Of a DNA stretch of 64,000 nucleotides, positions 1-10,700 are shown piece after piece. The first letter of the stretch is position 1; each line of letters opens with the position of its first letter. The notes below the pieces were generated by a model. The model made no database searches. It saw only the letters and a program-made list of their open reading frames with translations, and had not been told where the DNA came from. This DNA comes from Spodoptera frugiperda (Eukaryota; Arthropoda; Insecta; Lepidoptera; Noctuidae), in assembly GCF_023101765.2 (NCBI RefSeq), contig NC_064229.1, forward strand, positions 3,600,001 to 3,664,000, written 5' to 3'. The translations under genes and the position numbers were made by a program.

Positions 1-3000
1 TACATGCTGCACCCAGTGTCGCAGCTCCGCTCCCGGCTGCACTGGTCGGTCGTGGTAGATGTAGGACAGCTCCTTTACTCTCTGTCTATACCTGTAAACA
101 TTAAAACAAATGGTAGAACCACCAACAGGTTTGTATCTAGACACTAGAATTAAAATAACTACAAATCACAGTTTACTTACGTACATTCATGAAGAAAAGC
201 TCTACTAGTTTCGAGTCACAGAGAGACTCTTCATCATGAGCAGCATTTTTAGTTAATTTAGTATGTCTCACGATAGGTTATTACATAAATACAGAATGGA
301 AAATACAGAGTGGAAACATTTATCAAAAAATTAAGTGTAAAGGAAATCACAATATTTCCGTTATTTAAAGAAGGAAACTAATTTAGCCCTTTGTATAAGA
401 TTAGATCCCAAAACAACACTTCAATAAATTAAATCACTTACTTAGGATTACTCAGCATTTCTTCAATTGCCACTTTCAGATCTGCAGCCAATTTGTAAGA
501 CAGGTTAACTTGGAGAGTAAAACCTCTAGCGACTGATTTCTTGACATTGATGAACTGATCTCCAAAGACAGGTATGGCAATAGTAGGAACACCAAAGTGG
601 ATCGTTTCTGTGGTTGAGAGTAGTCCTCCATGGGTTATAAATAGGATGCATTTTGGATGAGCTGAAACAAAAAACAAATCATTCCATGAATGAAGCCAAA
701 TAAAACAAATAATAATGGTATAAAGAAGTACCATTACTTCAGCAGTATCCATACACTGCTAAACAAATTAAAACATACCTAAAATGCTCGGCTGCGGTGC
801 CCATTTCACAATATGAACATTTTTCGGTACATTTGGCAATTCTTCTTCAAATTTCCAGATCACCGTTTGTTTTAGTTCTCCGAATAATTTAAGGAGATCA
901 CGTTTTATCTCTTCTGGCCAGTCTTTACTTTTCAAGTTGGATCCCATGCTGAAGTATATGACTCCGTTTTTGGAGTTCATCATTATCTTTTCCAAGTCCT
1001 GGAAGAAAGAAGAAAGAAATGTTATTAACAAATAGCTGATGCGTGTGACTTTGCTCGCATGCATTACAGAAAGACAAAAATTGTAAAAAACAAAATATTT
1101 TGTTGTACGTGTCGTATTTACTCGCATATTCATATGCATGGAATAAAAAGCTAATTATTTCAGTATTACAAACAGGCATTCTAATTTTATTCATTACTCT
1201 AGATTTAGTCAAATCAATTTCAACACACACAATGCAATTAATATACCACAAAACCCATTTTCCTGTTAATAGGCGTTCACTACAAAACGATTTTATCTTC
1301 AAATAAGTACCTCAGGTAATGGCTTCACTTCTTCCTCTATATGATAACCTCCTACAGACTTGTAGTTCTGTGGCAAACTCAGTGGCAGCCCCATAGACAC
1401 ATGTGAGTTACCCAACACTAGAGACGCATTGTATTGAACTTCACTAAGTGGTGGGGCTTGTCGACCTCTCTTTTCGACTTGAGGGACTACAATTCTCTCG
1501 TAGTTGGCTGCGTCTTTTGATTCATAATACCTGAAATAAAAATCAGTATTATGTTATCGTTTAAGTCATTTGTAGAAATTAACTTATTTGTCTATTTTCA
1601 TTTATTTACCGACGACAAAATTTTGTTAGATCGGATCGGAGATCGGATTTAACGGAAGGTAGTGTTGCGTTCGAAAATTACAATAGTAATTATAAATTAT
1701 TGATAAGTAATTTCTATTTTCATACAAAAAAGTCTACGTTTGAGTTTATTATGAAAGAGCTATTTCTTTCACTCTGCTGCTTCGTTAATGAAAATAATTG
1801 CTATCAATTGAATTAAATCTGATCCAGAGTACGGGATGTCTCCACTATTGTATAAGTAATCTTCAAACTCAACACTACCTCCCATTAAAGCCGTGGCAGA
1901 TACATTTAGAACACCTTATATAATCTGCACTAAAGACTTAAAGAATCCTGTATACTTACAAGAATCCTAAAACTGATTCTTGTAGTCTCGTCCATATTTC
2001 CATGGCTCTCTCCAGAAAGCTAAAGGGAGGCAGGTAGGATGACAAAGGATCTGTGCTGTAAGCAGGATGGGGTAGAACATCGACTAACCCAATAGACAAT
2101 GAGTTGACTTCTACCGGCGTCAACCAGATCAGAGGGCAGTCGAATATTGTAGCATCAAAGAGGGGAATCTCTCTAACTGAAACAAATTGATTAATATTTT
2201 GGGCACACTAAGAACAATAAAAATGTTAATTTTATTTGAACGACGATGATTTACTAAAAATAGCATTTAACATCGAGACATTTTTATTTAATGATAAAGC
2301 TTGCGTTGTGTGAGTGAGGTTACTGGAGACCCAATTACCCTCTTCCCGATACCCGATTCCTTAACAACCCTTAAATTCCTAATCCCCAAAAGACCAGCAA
2401 CACACTCTTAACGCCTCTGGTGTTTCGGATAACCATGGCCAGTGGCGATTGCTTACAATCAGGTGATCCGCTTATACCATAAAAATATACTTACCCAGCA
2501 CTAAGGCTAGAAAACATCCATTCAACGATGACAACATCGAAATGCGCATTAGTATCGTTTAGTAGTTTCTGTACATTTTCATGTTCCATTGTCTTCGAAA
2601 CCAGATTCGTCATCATCATCTTCACGAAGAATCGAGGCATAGCCGGCATGGAATGTTCAAAGAATCTCTCTATCTTCATTAGGTCTACTGCAAAGCAAAG
2701 CAACAATGCTATTAATAACTATACATATCAGAATAGCAGTCACTCTTACCAAGACAAATAAAAATTATATGCGAGATTCAAAAATTTAAGTCGTTCGGCG
2801 ATCTTGAATCTTAATTCTTAATAGGACAATAATGATTGCTATATAGAAGATCCAGTGAGAACGAAAGATTAAGGAAAGAAAGAAAGAAAGAAAGAAAAGA
2901 AAGAAAGAAGAAAGAAGAAAGAAAGGAGAAAGAAAGGAGAAAGAAAGAAAGACGTACATAGACGATAGCATAATTAATTAATCCAAATAATTCAATCATA

Positions 3001-3600
3001 ACAACTTACGTGGTAGAAGTTCGAAGTTACTGCTGACATCAATCTGGTGAAGATTTGGCGGAGGATCCTTAATTGGAATTGGAGTGATGAATGTCACCTG
3101 AATAAAAAAATACATAATCTATTAATATAATCTATTAATATAATCTGACATTTAATGTGACCAGACCGGGCAAGACGTGACAACACAAGACGAAGAAACA
3201 TCATTGTGTGACGTTGATAGGCCTCTGATATGAAAAAGACCTTAAAAGATATATCTGAATCGCATGAAAGCATCCAGAAAGACTCCAGGGCCATGGGGCC
3301 CCATGGCCAAACATGGGCTAGCTGCGTTGCAGCAGCGGTAAGTCCCCTTTTTGAGTAGCTTGAGAGATAACCGTATTTCTCCGTGGTAACTAAACAATAA
3401 ATCTGCATTTGTACGTAATTTTGAAAACTAAATGACCAACATTAACTTACCTCGTGTCCATCTTTTAATAGATTTCTCACAACTCCTCTACCCAAATTAG
3501 AGTGGCTCGTTGCTGGCATTCCAAACACCACCAGAGCCTTGTAGGCCTCACATGACGAACTTAGAAGAAGGCCCAAGAACAGGCATATTGCTAATGCCAT
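1..3600 (-). CDS. UGT-1: UDP-glycosyltransferase (UGT33-like), 3' end off window
   Basis: Membrane UGT that would transfer a sugar from a UDP-sugar to small lipophilic acceptors in the ER lumen. Coding exons on the minus strand, first to last: 3451-3600, 3010-3097, 2495-2687, 1960-2172, 1311-1530, 779-998, 442-661 and 1-91 (cut by the window edge). They give 465 residues in one open frame. The start is MALAICLF, followed by a hydrophobic signal peptide. The putative catalytic His is residue 33, in TSHSNLG. The family signature FITHGGLL...PVFGDQ is in the exon at 442-661. A splice acceptor lies 3 nt before the ATG, so an untranslated exon lies upstream. Exon 4 is 213 nt rather than 198: the acceptor that keeps the frame ends in TTAG at 2173, and the CAG four bases earlier would create an in-frame stop. 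UGT family certain; the UGT33 label is from pattern memory. Confidence 0.9.
2296..2485 (-). repeat. SINE family IV copy, reverse, in UGT-1 intron 3
   Basis: Carries the family core seen repeatedly here: the run from TTGCGTTGTGTGAGTGAGGT to the 'gcgattgcttacaatcagg' end. Family IV in forward sense reads 'ggtataagccggtaaacgag ... ggtaagcaatcgccgcc ... gccggc ... cctcactcacacaacgc'. Confidence 0.75.
2874..2955 (+). repeat. polypurine GAAA/GAAAG microsatellite
   Basis: About 80 bases of almost pure A/G in degenerate GAAA and GAAAG units, inside intron 2 of UGT-1. Apparent reading frames on the opposite strand (Leu/Phe/Ser-rich) are artefacts of the repeat. Confidence 0.9.
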
Positions 3601-3718
3601 TTTCTGAAATAAAATATAAAATCTCGTTATTGCATTCAAAATTATGTGTTTTGGGTGTGTGCCAAATATCCATCGTTGTGCCTTTAAAAATGTAAGAAAT
3701 AGTAAGGTGTTTCCATCA

Positions 3719-3905
3719 GACCCGGACCTACCGACTGCCTAGTGGATAACCGGGGCTCCGGCTCGTAAAGCAGGAATAGGAACGGATTGGTTTTTAGTCA
3801 GTAAGAGTCTACTGGTTTTTAGTCAGTAAGAGTCTACAACCACCACTCGTCTTGCCCAAGGCGAGTCCAAGAAGTTATTGGATGATCTTCTCTCCTCAAA
3901 AAAAG
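3719..3905 (-). repeat. SINE family I copy, reverse, with internal duplication
   Basis: Family I in forward sense reads 'aatcatccaatgacttctcc ... gggcgaggcgagagggagtg ... actgactaaaaaccacc ... gagccggagccccggtaaac ... gtccgcagctccgg'. This copy has a 25-bp stretch (tggtttttagtcagtaagag plus tctac) repeated twice in a row near 3788-3838. Confidence 0.75.
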
Positions 3906-4737
3906 TATGTTTTCATTAAAATTGCAGGCCTATTAAGTAATATTTTGCCCGACTTTTCTTAAAATTCAATTAAGTAATTTTATCGATGAAGTCACAACTG
4001 GCTTTTTACGATCAAAACAAACAGAGTCGTGTCAATTTTATTAATAAACATCTATTTACCATTATCACTTTGCTATCTGAGCATCAGCTGCTTTTTTTAA
4101 CCACCGATAAGATACCTATATTCTATTTTTGAATGATAATCAAATTCGTACTGGCATTGTCTTGGTACAAACAAGTTTATTTTAAGAATCATCATCATCG
4201 TCATAGCAGCCGCAATGCAAAGTCTTTTTTTTTAATGAGACAAGCTCGCCATTACCTCCCAAAACCGCTGCAACTCCATGCCATGTTCTACAGTAGATAC
4301 AACCATGAAAACACCGGAACACTGAAGTCCGGCGCTTCTGATCTTGGATCTCGCAACAGTAAATCAGAAGATATTATTAGAGGAGACCAAAAAAAAACGA
4401 TAGATTCCACTTCCCTCGGTGAATTTTATACAGGAGACAGAATGACTTGAGCCTAAAAGCACAAAAGAAACTGCACAACTGGGAGAAGCCCAGTCGCTAA
4501 GCACTGACTTAAAGCCAAGTGGGTTCGCCATGTGTTTACGGCTGAACATGACCTCGCTCAATGTCTATAATTATACCAACATAAAAACTTTGATTATTAC
4601 AATCTTCCTGACGACTTGATACACGACCTAATATTTATTTGATGTGTGTTGTACTATCTATTGGGCACTATACTATCTTTAGCCTATGCTTCGGAATTTA
4701 ATTATATACAATAATCTTCGTTAGATAATAGAAGTTC

Positions 4738-4885
4738 TTGTTTTTTTTAAGGGGGGAGAATTATCCAATGATTTTTCCCGCCTTAACGACGCAAGAGAGA
4801 GTGTCAGACTCTTACTGACTAAAATCCACCCCGTTCCTACTCCTGATTTTCGAGCTGGAGCCCCGGTAAACCCGAGATGCTCTTG
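4738..4885 (+). repeat. SINE family I copy, forward
   Basis: Starts at a T-rich run, then 'aaggggggagaattatccaa', and ends after 'gagccccggtaaacccgag'. The 3' end is missing. It lies upstream of UGT-1. Confidence 0.75.
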
Positions 4886-5004
4886 TTGTGTTAATTGTGT
4901 TAATGTTAGTATTAATTTTTTCCTTACGTCCTTTCCTTGAGTCCGCAAAAAAAAATAAAAAAAAACATTCATAAACATATTTCAAACGATTATTCAATAC
5001 TTAC

Positions 5005-5135
5005 ACAAATAACAAACTTTATCTACTTCACTAATATTTACGATTCACATTCAATTGACGTGTTCACCAAGATCAAGGTCACTCGCAACTAACCATTGAG
5101 TCTTAGATAACGCCCGAAGCATTAAGTCTATCTAT
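5005..5135 (-). promoter_or_regulatory. possible untranslated first exon and start region of UGT-1
   Basis: UGT-1 has a splice acceptor just before its ATG and therefore needs an upstream exon. On the minus strand a good donor (GTAAGTATTG) follows position 5005. The stretch above it is free of recognisable repeats. I see no strong TATA box, so the 5' end is a guess. Confidence 0.3.
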
Positions 5136-5196
5136 TCACTGTATATGTACCAGTGTAAATAAACAAATGACTACTACGTAACACATAAACACACAA

Positions 5197-5285
5197 CGTC
5201 ACGCCTTTTATCCCCGAAGAGGTAGGTAGAGATGCACTTTTATGGCACGTTATGTCCCTATACAATGTACACCCACTTTGGACTT
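5197..5285 (+). repeat. SINE family II, 5' fragment
   Basis: Family II begins 'caacgtcacgccttttatcc', then 'ccgaaggggtaggcagaggt', then 'acgtaatgcc...caatgtacaccca'. Only the first 90 bases are present here. Confidence 0.7.
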
Positions 5286-6507
5286 ACTAAGTAACAATTG
5301 AAAATAAATAAATATATTATATTATGTGATAAAATTAAAAACACGACGTTTCGGTATCAAGAGATACATTCAACTACAACTGATATTATTAATGATAAAA
5401 CTAACATACTATTTGTTAAAAAAGTGTTTACCAATCATGTTGAGTTTAGACTGTCTACGTTGTTTTTATTTTTCCAAAACGTGTGGACTCATCGTGACTA
5501 AGAAAACGAGTTAAAACAAACTCATATGAAGCCCTCAGATCAAGCTTTGTTTAGTCACGATGACACGACACTTTTGTCGATTCAATGTCGCAATATTTGC
5601 TCCATATACATTATGTACGTTATGTACCTTTGGTAAATACAAAAATATAGTAACTTTATTTCACACGTACCTACTGAGAAATCGCTAAGTTAGTTCTAAG
5701 AACTCTATAATTATTTTTATTTGCCCGACAGTCATTAAGTGTAGTGTGTCAGTATCAGATAGACCACTGCTGTTTGTATTGTATTATTTGTATAGTTATA
5801 TTATGTTCCTGTGACTCCTGTGTCCATGGGTGGGACTAATCGCTTACCATCAGGTGACCCGACAGCACTTTTGCCCCCTATTCTATAAAAATAGTTCTGT
5901 AGTGTTTTATAATAAATTATTGGACTATTGCATTCTTATAGTCTTTAATTTTTACCATCAATATTTTGTAATTATACTAACAAATATGGACGTGAAAACT
6001 ACCTATAAAATTAAAGTCTAGTCATAAGCCACTACTACGTCCTCTATGAAAAAACATTTCAGTTGCGAAAAAACTTTGTAAAAAGAACGTTTAATTTAAA
6101 ATTACATTTTCGAAAAGGAGGTCAACGGATAAAGGTCTGACTTCAACGTCGCCGTTGTAAAAAAAGAAAAGCAATTTTTGAATGCAAGCTGGTCGTGTGA
6201 CTGACAGCTCTGGGCTTCACAAAATAGGGTGTCCCAGAAACTTAATGGAAAATATACAAACTAGACTTTCTCATTATGTAATAAAGTTTTAAATCGATTA
6301 AATATTAAGATAGCTTAACGTAGTCAGTAAGTTAAGTTTAATATTTTTTATTCAAATGTTATAATTAGATAATTAATCTTTAAAAATAAGTAATAGCTTT
6401 TATCGTTTCCAAAAAAAATATGTTTAACATTATAATATTTTAATTCGCGTGAAATAATGGAAAGAATACATTAATAATTCCTTATGAAGCAATCTTTTTC
6501 TGTTTTT

Positions 6508-6640
6508 GATGGTAAGCAATCGCCGCCGCCCATAGTCACTCAATTGCCAGATGTGTTACAAGTGCGTTGCCGGCAAAAGGGTTGTTGGGGAGTCGGGGAT
6601 TCGAAAGATTGGGAAGATACTGTATTATTTATTTAAAGTA
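6508..6640 (+). repeat. SINE family IV copy, forward, 3' part lost
   Basis: Matches 'gatggtaagcaatcgccgcc', then 'gtgcgttgccggc' and 'ggggagtcggggattcga'. Confidence 0.7.
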
Positions 6641-7228
6641 CGTTTTTCCTCAGTCACCTACAACTGAGGGTCACCCTATTTTTATTCCAATTGCATTCGT
6701 TCAAACTGCCAATATTTCGTCAGTAAAAAAAAACAATACTTGCGAGAACGTTGAAAATATTGGAAGAAACAAATCAAATTTTGTAATCATCTAGAAACTA
6801 GTAAAAATATAATATACTTACTAAATTTTGATTTCAGGCTTTGTACCAGAGTAACTGGTGGAGAGTCTCAGATTCAATACTCAGGTCGTGGATGCAGGCT
6901 GACTTAATACTGGTATGAAAAGAGTATAATGGTAGTATAACTCTTAATATACATATATTAAGTAATGCATTCATTAAGAAGCAGACCATATTTATATGAA
7001 AATATTATCGCCGATATCCAAATCCAATCGTTTCTTGATAAAATAAATCTTTTATCTTTCAAATCTTTCGTTATACTTTAAAATTGTTACTCAGTTGCGG
7101 TTCTACAGTCCTACGTTGCACTAGTCTAGTAAATTAGGCCCAGTAATGATTTATTTATTTAAAATATTCTTATATACTTACTCACGTGAACTATTTCAGA
7201 GTATTGCAGCTATGGGCTTGCTTGCTTT

Positions 7229-7505
7229 TTGTTTTGTCCCACAATTGAGCCCGCTTCTGTACGAATGGGCCAGCTCGACCGGAGTGATACCACGGCCACA
7301 CAGAAAAACGACGTAAAATAACGTTTGCGTTGTGTGAGTGAAGTTCCTTATCTTCACAATCCCCGATTTCACAACAACTCTTAAATTCTTAACCATCAAA
7401 AGGCTGGCAAGGCACTTGTAACGCCTTTGGTGTTTCAAGTGTCCATGGGCTGCGACGATTGCTTACCATCAGTTGATCCGTTTGATCGTTTACTAGCCTA
7501 TACAA
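7229..7505 (-). repeat. SINE family IV copy, reverse, nearly complete
   Basis: From the 'cttgcttttt...cacaattgagc' end through 'gatgaccacggccacacaga'-like sequence to 'gatccgtttgatcgtt'. It sits 234 bases below the UGT-2 stop codon. Confidence 0.7.
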
Positions 7506-7708
7506 TAAAAAGAGAACTCATATCCGGTAAATAACACTATTTTGTAAATAAATGTTCTAGTTTTATTTTATTTTCTTAAACCACGACGTTGGCAAGAATG
7601 CACAAGGTCCACCTAATGGTAAGTGATTACCATGGTCTATGAACGCTTGCAACATTTGCGGCATAAAGTAAAATTAAATAAAGAAACCCAATTCTATTCT
7701 TAAAATAA

Positions 7709-7714
7709 TTTATT
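7709..7714 (-). terminator. UGT-2 polyadenylation signal AATAAA
   Basis: TTTATT on the plus strand, about 26 bases beyond the UGT-2 stop codon. Confidence 0.6.
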
Positions 7715-7739
7715 TACAGTAAAACAAATTAAAATCATC

Positions 7740-10700
7740 CTAATTCTTCTTCTTTTTTCCTCCAGTATTAGATTTCTTTTTCGAGCATAATGCTCCACAA
7801 ACTATCTTTAAGAGTACTCTTAAAACTAGGAACAGGATGACGAGGACCGCGGCGAGGTCCAGGTACATCTTCTGGTAGAAGGGCACGTGCAGGGCGGGGG
7901 AGCGCAGGTGTGGCGCGCCGCGGGTCTTGATCACGTGGTTCACCCAGTGCACCATCTCAACTCCCGGCTTCACTGGACGGTCGTGGTGGATTTCTGATAA
8001 CTCCTTCGCTTTTTGTGCGTACCTAATAAGAAAATTATAGTAAGCATGCGTAATTTGTGATACAATAGAAAACACATTGTGTCTCACGTAAATCTGCCTT
8101 CTGACAAACAACGGGTTAAAAAGCAGCTTTTTGGGTTTGCTGTTTTTACTTATTTATTTCATTACATAATTTAGCTATCGTCGTATAAGTAGTCAAGATC
8201 TTAAAGCTCGAGGAAGAATATTGTAACACAGAATTTAATGAAAAGAATTTCCATTGTGTTCAAATGAACCAAAATACTTTTCAATTATGTATGTAAAAAT
8301 TGACAAACCATAAAATATGTATTGTTCTTTACAATATCTCTTTTAAATACAAACCTTGGATTAGTAGTAACTTCACGTATCGCTTCTTTAAGCTCTGCAG
8401 CCAGTGAATAAGAAAGGTCTACTTTTAATGCGAAACCTCTGTTTACTGATTTGGCAACATTCATAAACTGGTCAGCAAAGACAGGAATACCGATGATCGG
8501 TACTCCGAAGTGAACAGCTTCGGTTGTCGACAGGAGACCACCGTGTGTTACGAAGACAGCAAGATTAGGATGGGCTGCAAAAACAATAAAACATCAAACC
8601 CACGAAGCAGAGTCGTTCATGTTTTCATTCCCTAAAGACAGGTTGGCAGGTTCTTTGAAAGCGCTCAAGAATGTCTTAACAAAATTAAAATTAAAAATCG
8701 AATTATAGTTACCGTCTTTAGTCATTTGATTTACGGTAATGATTTATGGTAAACCATAAGATAACCTATCGTCTGTAAGAGGATCCTTCATAAGACGACT
8801 GTCATGTTCTAACTGATTTAAAACACCAGTGTAATCATTCCTTGTGTGTCATTGAAAGGACTATGTCCAGCAATGGACGAACACAGGTTGATGATGATGA
8901 TGATGATGTGATGAATCACTCCTTGAGTTAAATATTGTGGAACCCTATAAGTAGATCGATGAAAACTTACAAAGAATAGCTGGTTGTGGAGCCCATTTAA
9001 GAATGTGGACATTTGAAGGCATGTTCGCCAGTTGCTCCTCAAATTTCCACAGCACAGTCTGCTTTATAGTACCAAACATTTTCAAGAGGTCTCGCTTGAT
9101 CTCCTCAGGCATATCCTTGCTCTTCAAATTGGAGCCCATGCTGAAGTAAACCACTCCATTCTTTGCATTGTCCATAATTTTCTTCAAGTCCTGTTTATAA
9201 TAAAGCATGATATTATGAGCTTTTCTCGGGATACATTTCTTAATTATAGATGATAGCACATACGTATTGTTGTAGTTGCATATATAAGATTAATTTTTTA
9301 CTTTTAAAAAAATTCGTATTTTTTTGTGACAAGCCCGCCACAATCTTCCATTCCGCTGCTACTCCTGTAAGCCAGGATCTACAGTAGATACAACAATGAA
9401 AACACCGGAACACTGAAGTCTGACGCGTCCCAGTAACATGAATGACTGTCTTGGATTCCGCAACGAAATAATCAGAAGATGTTATTTAAGGAGAAGAAAA
9501 GAAAATAGTAGTTGTTATTACCTCAGGCAAAGCCGTCACTTTTTCTTCAATATGATAGCCTCCAATATACTTATGGCTTTGTGGGAGAGATTGAGCAACC
9601 GACGTAGAAATATATGCATTGGACAATATCATCGATGCGTTGTAGCGAACTTCGTCGAACGATGGTGGTTGCTTGCCGCGCTTCGCAATAAATGGAACCA
9701 GCAGTTCATTGTATGCTTTCTCTTGTACACCATCCAACCATCTGGAGATTGAAAACAAATATTTTTAACTGCGTTAATTTCATGTATTCTCTCCCCGTTT
9801 GCCTTGTACCTATGTCTCTATCTTTATCTTTTATGACTTCGATTACTTCTGCCAGTTTAAATGCAAACGGAACTTCTCAAACAATAAACCAACAAAAAAA
9901 ATTAAAACCTTTAAACTAAAACTGGCTTAAAACTAGTCAAATTCGAAAAACTGGCTTAAAAAGTAACTCAAAAACTTTTACTTTGATTTATTATTGTGAA
10001 AAATCCATAGGTACAAAATTCTCAAATAGAGGAACAAAAAGAAAAATTCTTTTATTTCTTTTACAATTGTCAATTACATAATAGCCTTTAAGTTTAAAGC
10101 TTCACATAATATCGAACCTAAAGCATATACGCCATCATAATTCATCTTATTGTTTTCTTTTGACAAAATTTGTTTATAGTATAACTTATGCTTATTCTAT
10201 CTACCAGTATAATACTTACACAAAGTTCAAAAACTTGATTTTCATTTGAGTCCACAATTCATTAGCCCTCTGCCAGAAGTTCAATGGTGGAGTGTATGCT
10301 GACATGATGTCCACTGTGTAAGCAGGGTTCGTTGGCTGATCAACAAGCTGGAGAATCATCCAGTGTGCTTCTACTGAAGACAGCCATATAAGTGGGCAGT
10401 CGTATATTGCAGCTATTCTGAAATTAATGAATGTTTGTTAAAAGACAGAAGAAAAACTATGAAAGCAGAACTTTGCTTCTTCCAACTGATAAAGCTTGTA
10501 TACATAATATGTATACTTGTATAGTACCAGACAAGGACAAGGAAGGTACATTTTGAGTGATTAGTAATCACTCATGATGAATTATGAGGTTGATCGAATC
10601 GAATCGGATGATGATTGAATGATGAAGTTTTTGGCAAAACCATTGTTACATACTTTCCTTTTTTTAAGAAACGTTGCCCCATTATGGTATTTTCACATGT

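Larger units (their letters stand above)
5286..7739. other. intergenic, UGT-1 to UGT-2; no gene seen
   Basis: AT-rich sequence with short fragments of repeat family IV at 5820-5890 (reverse) and 6508-6640 (forward) and a full copy at 7229-7505. Short open frames here lack splice signals or composition that would support coding. Confidence 0.6.

Noticed and set aside
2786..2999. Leu/Ser/Phe-rich minus-strand frames
   Set aside because: They read through the GAAA microsatellite in a UGT-1 intron.
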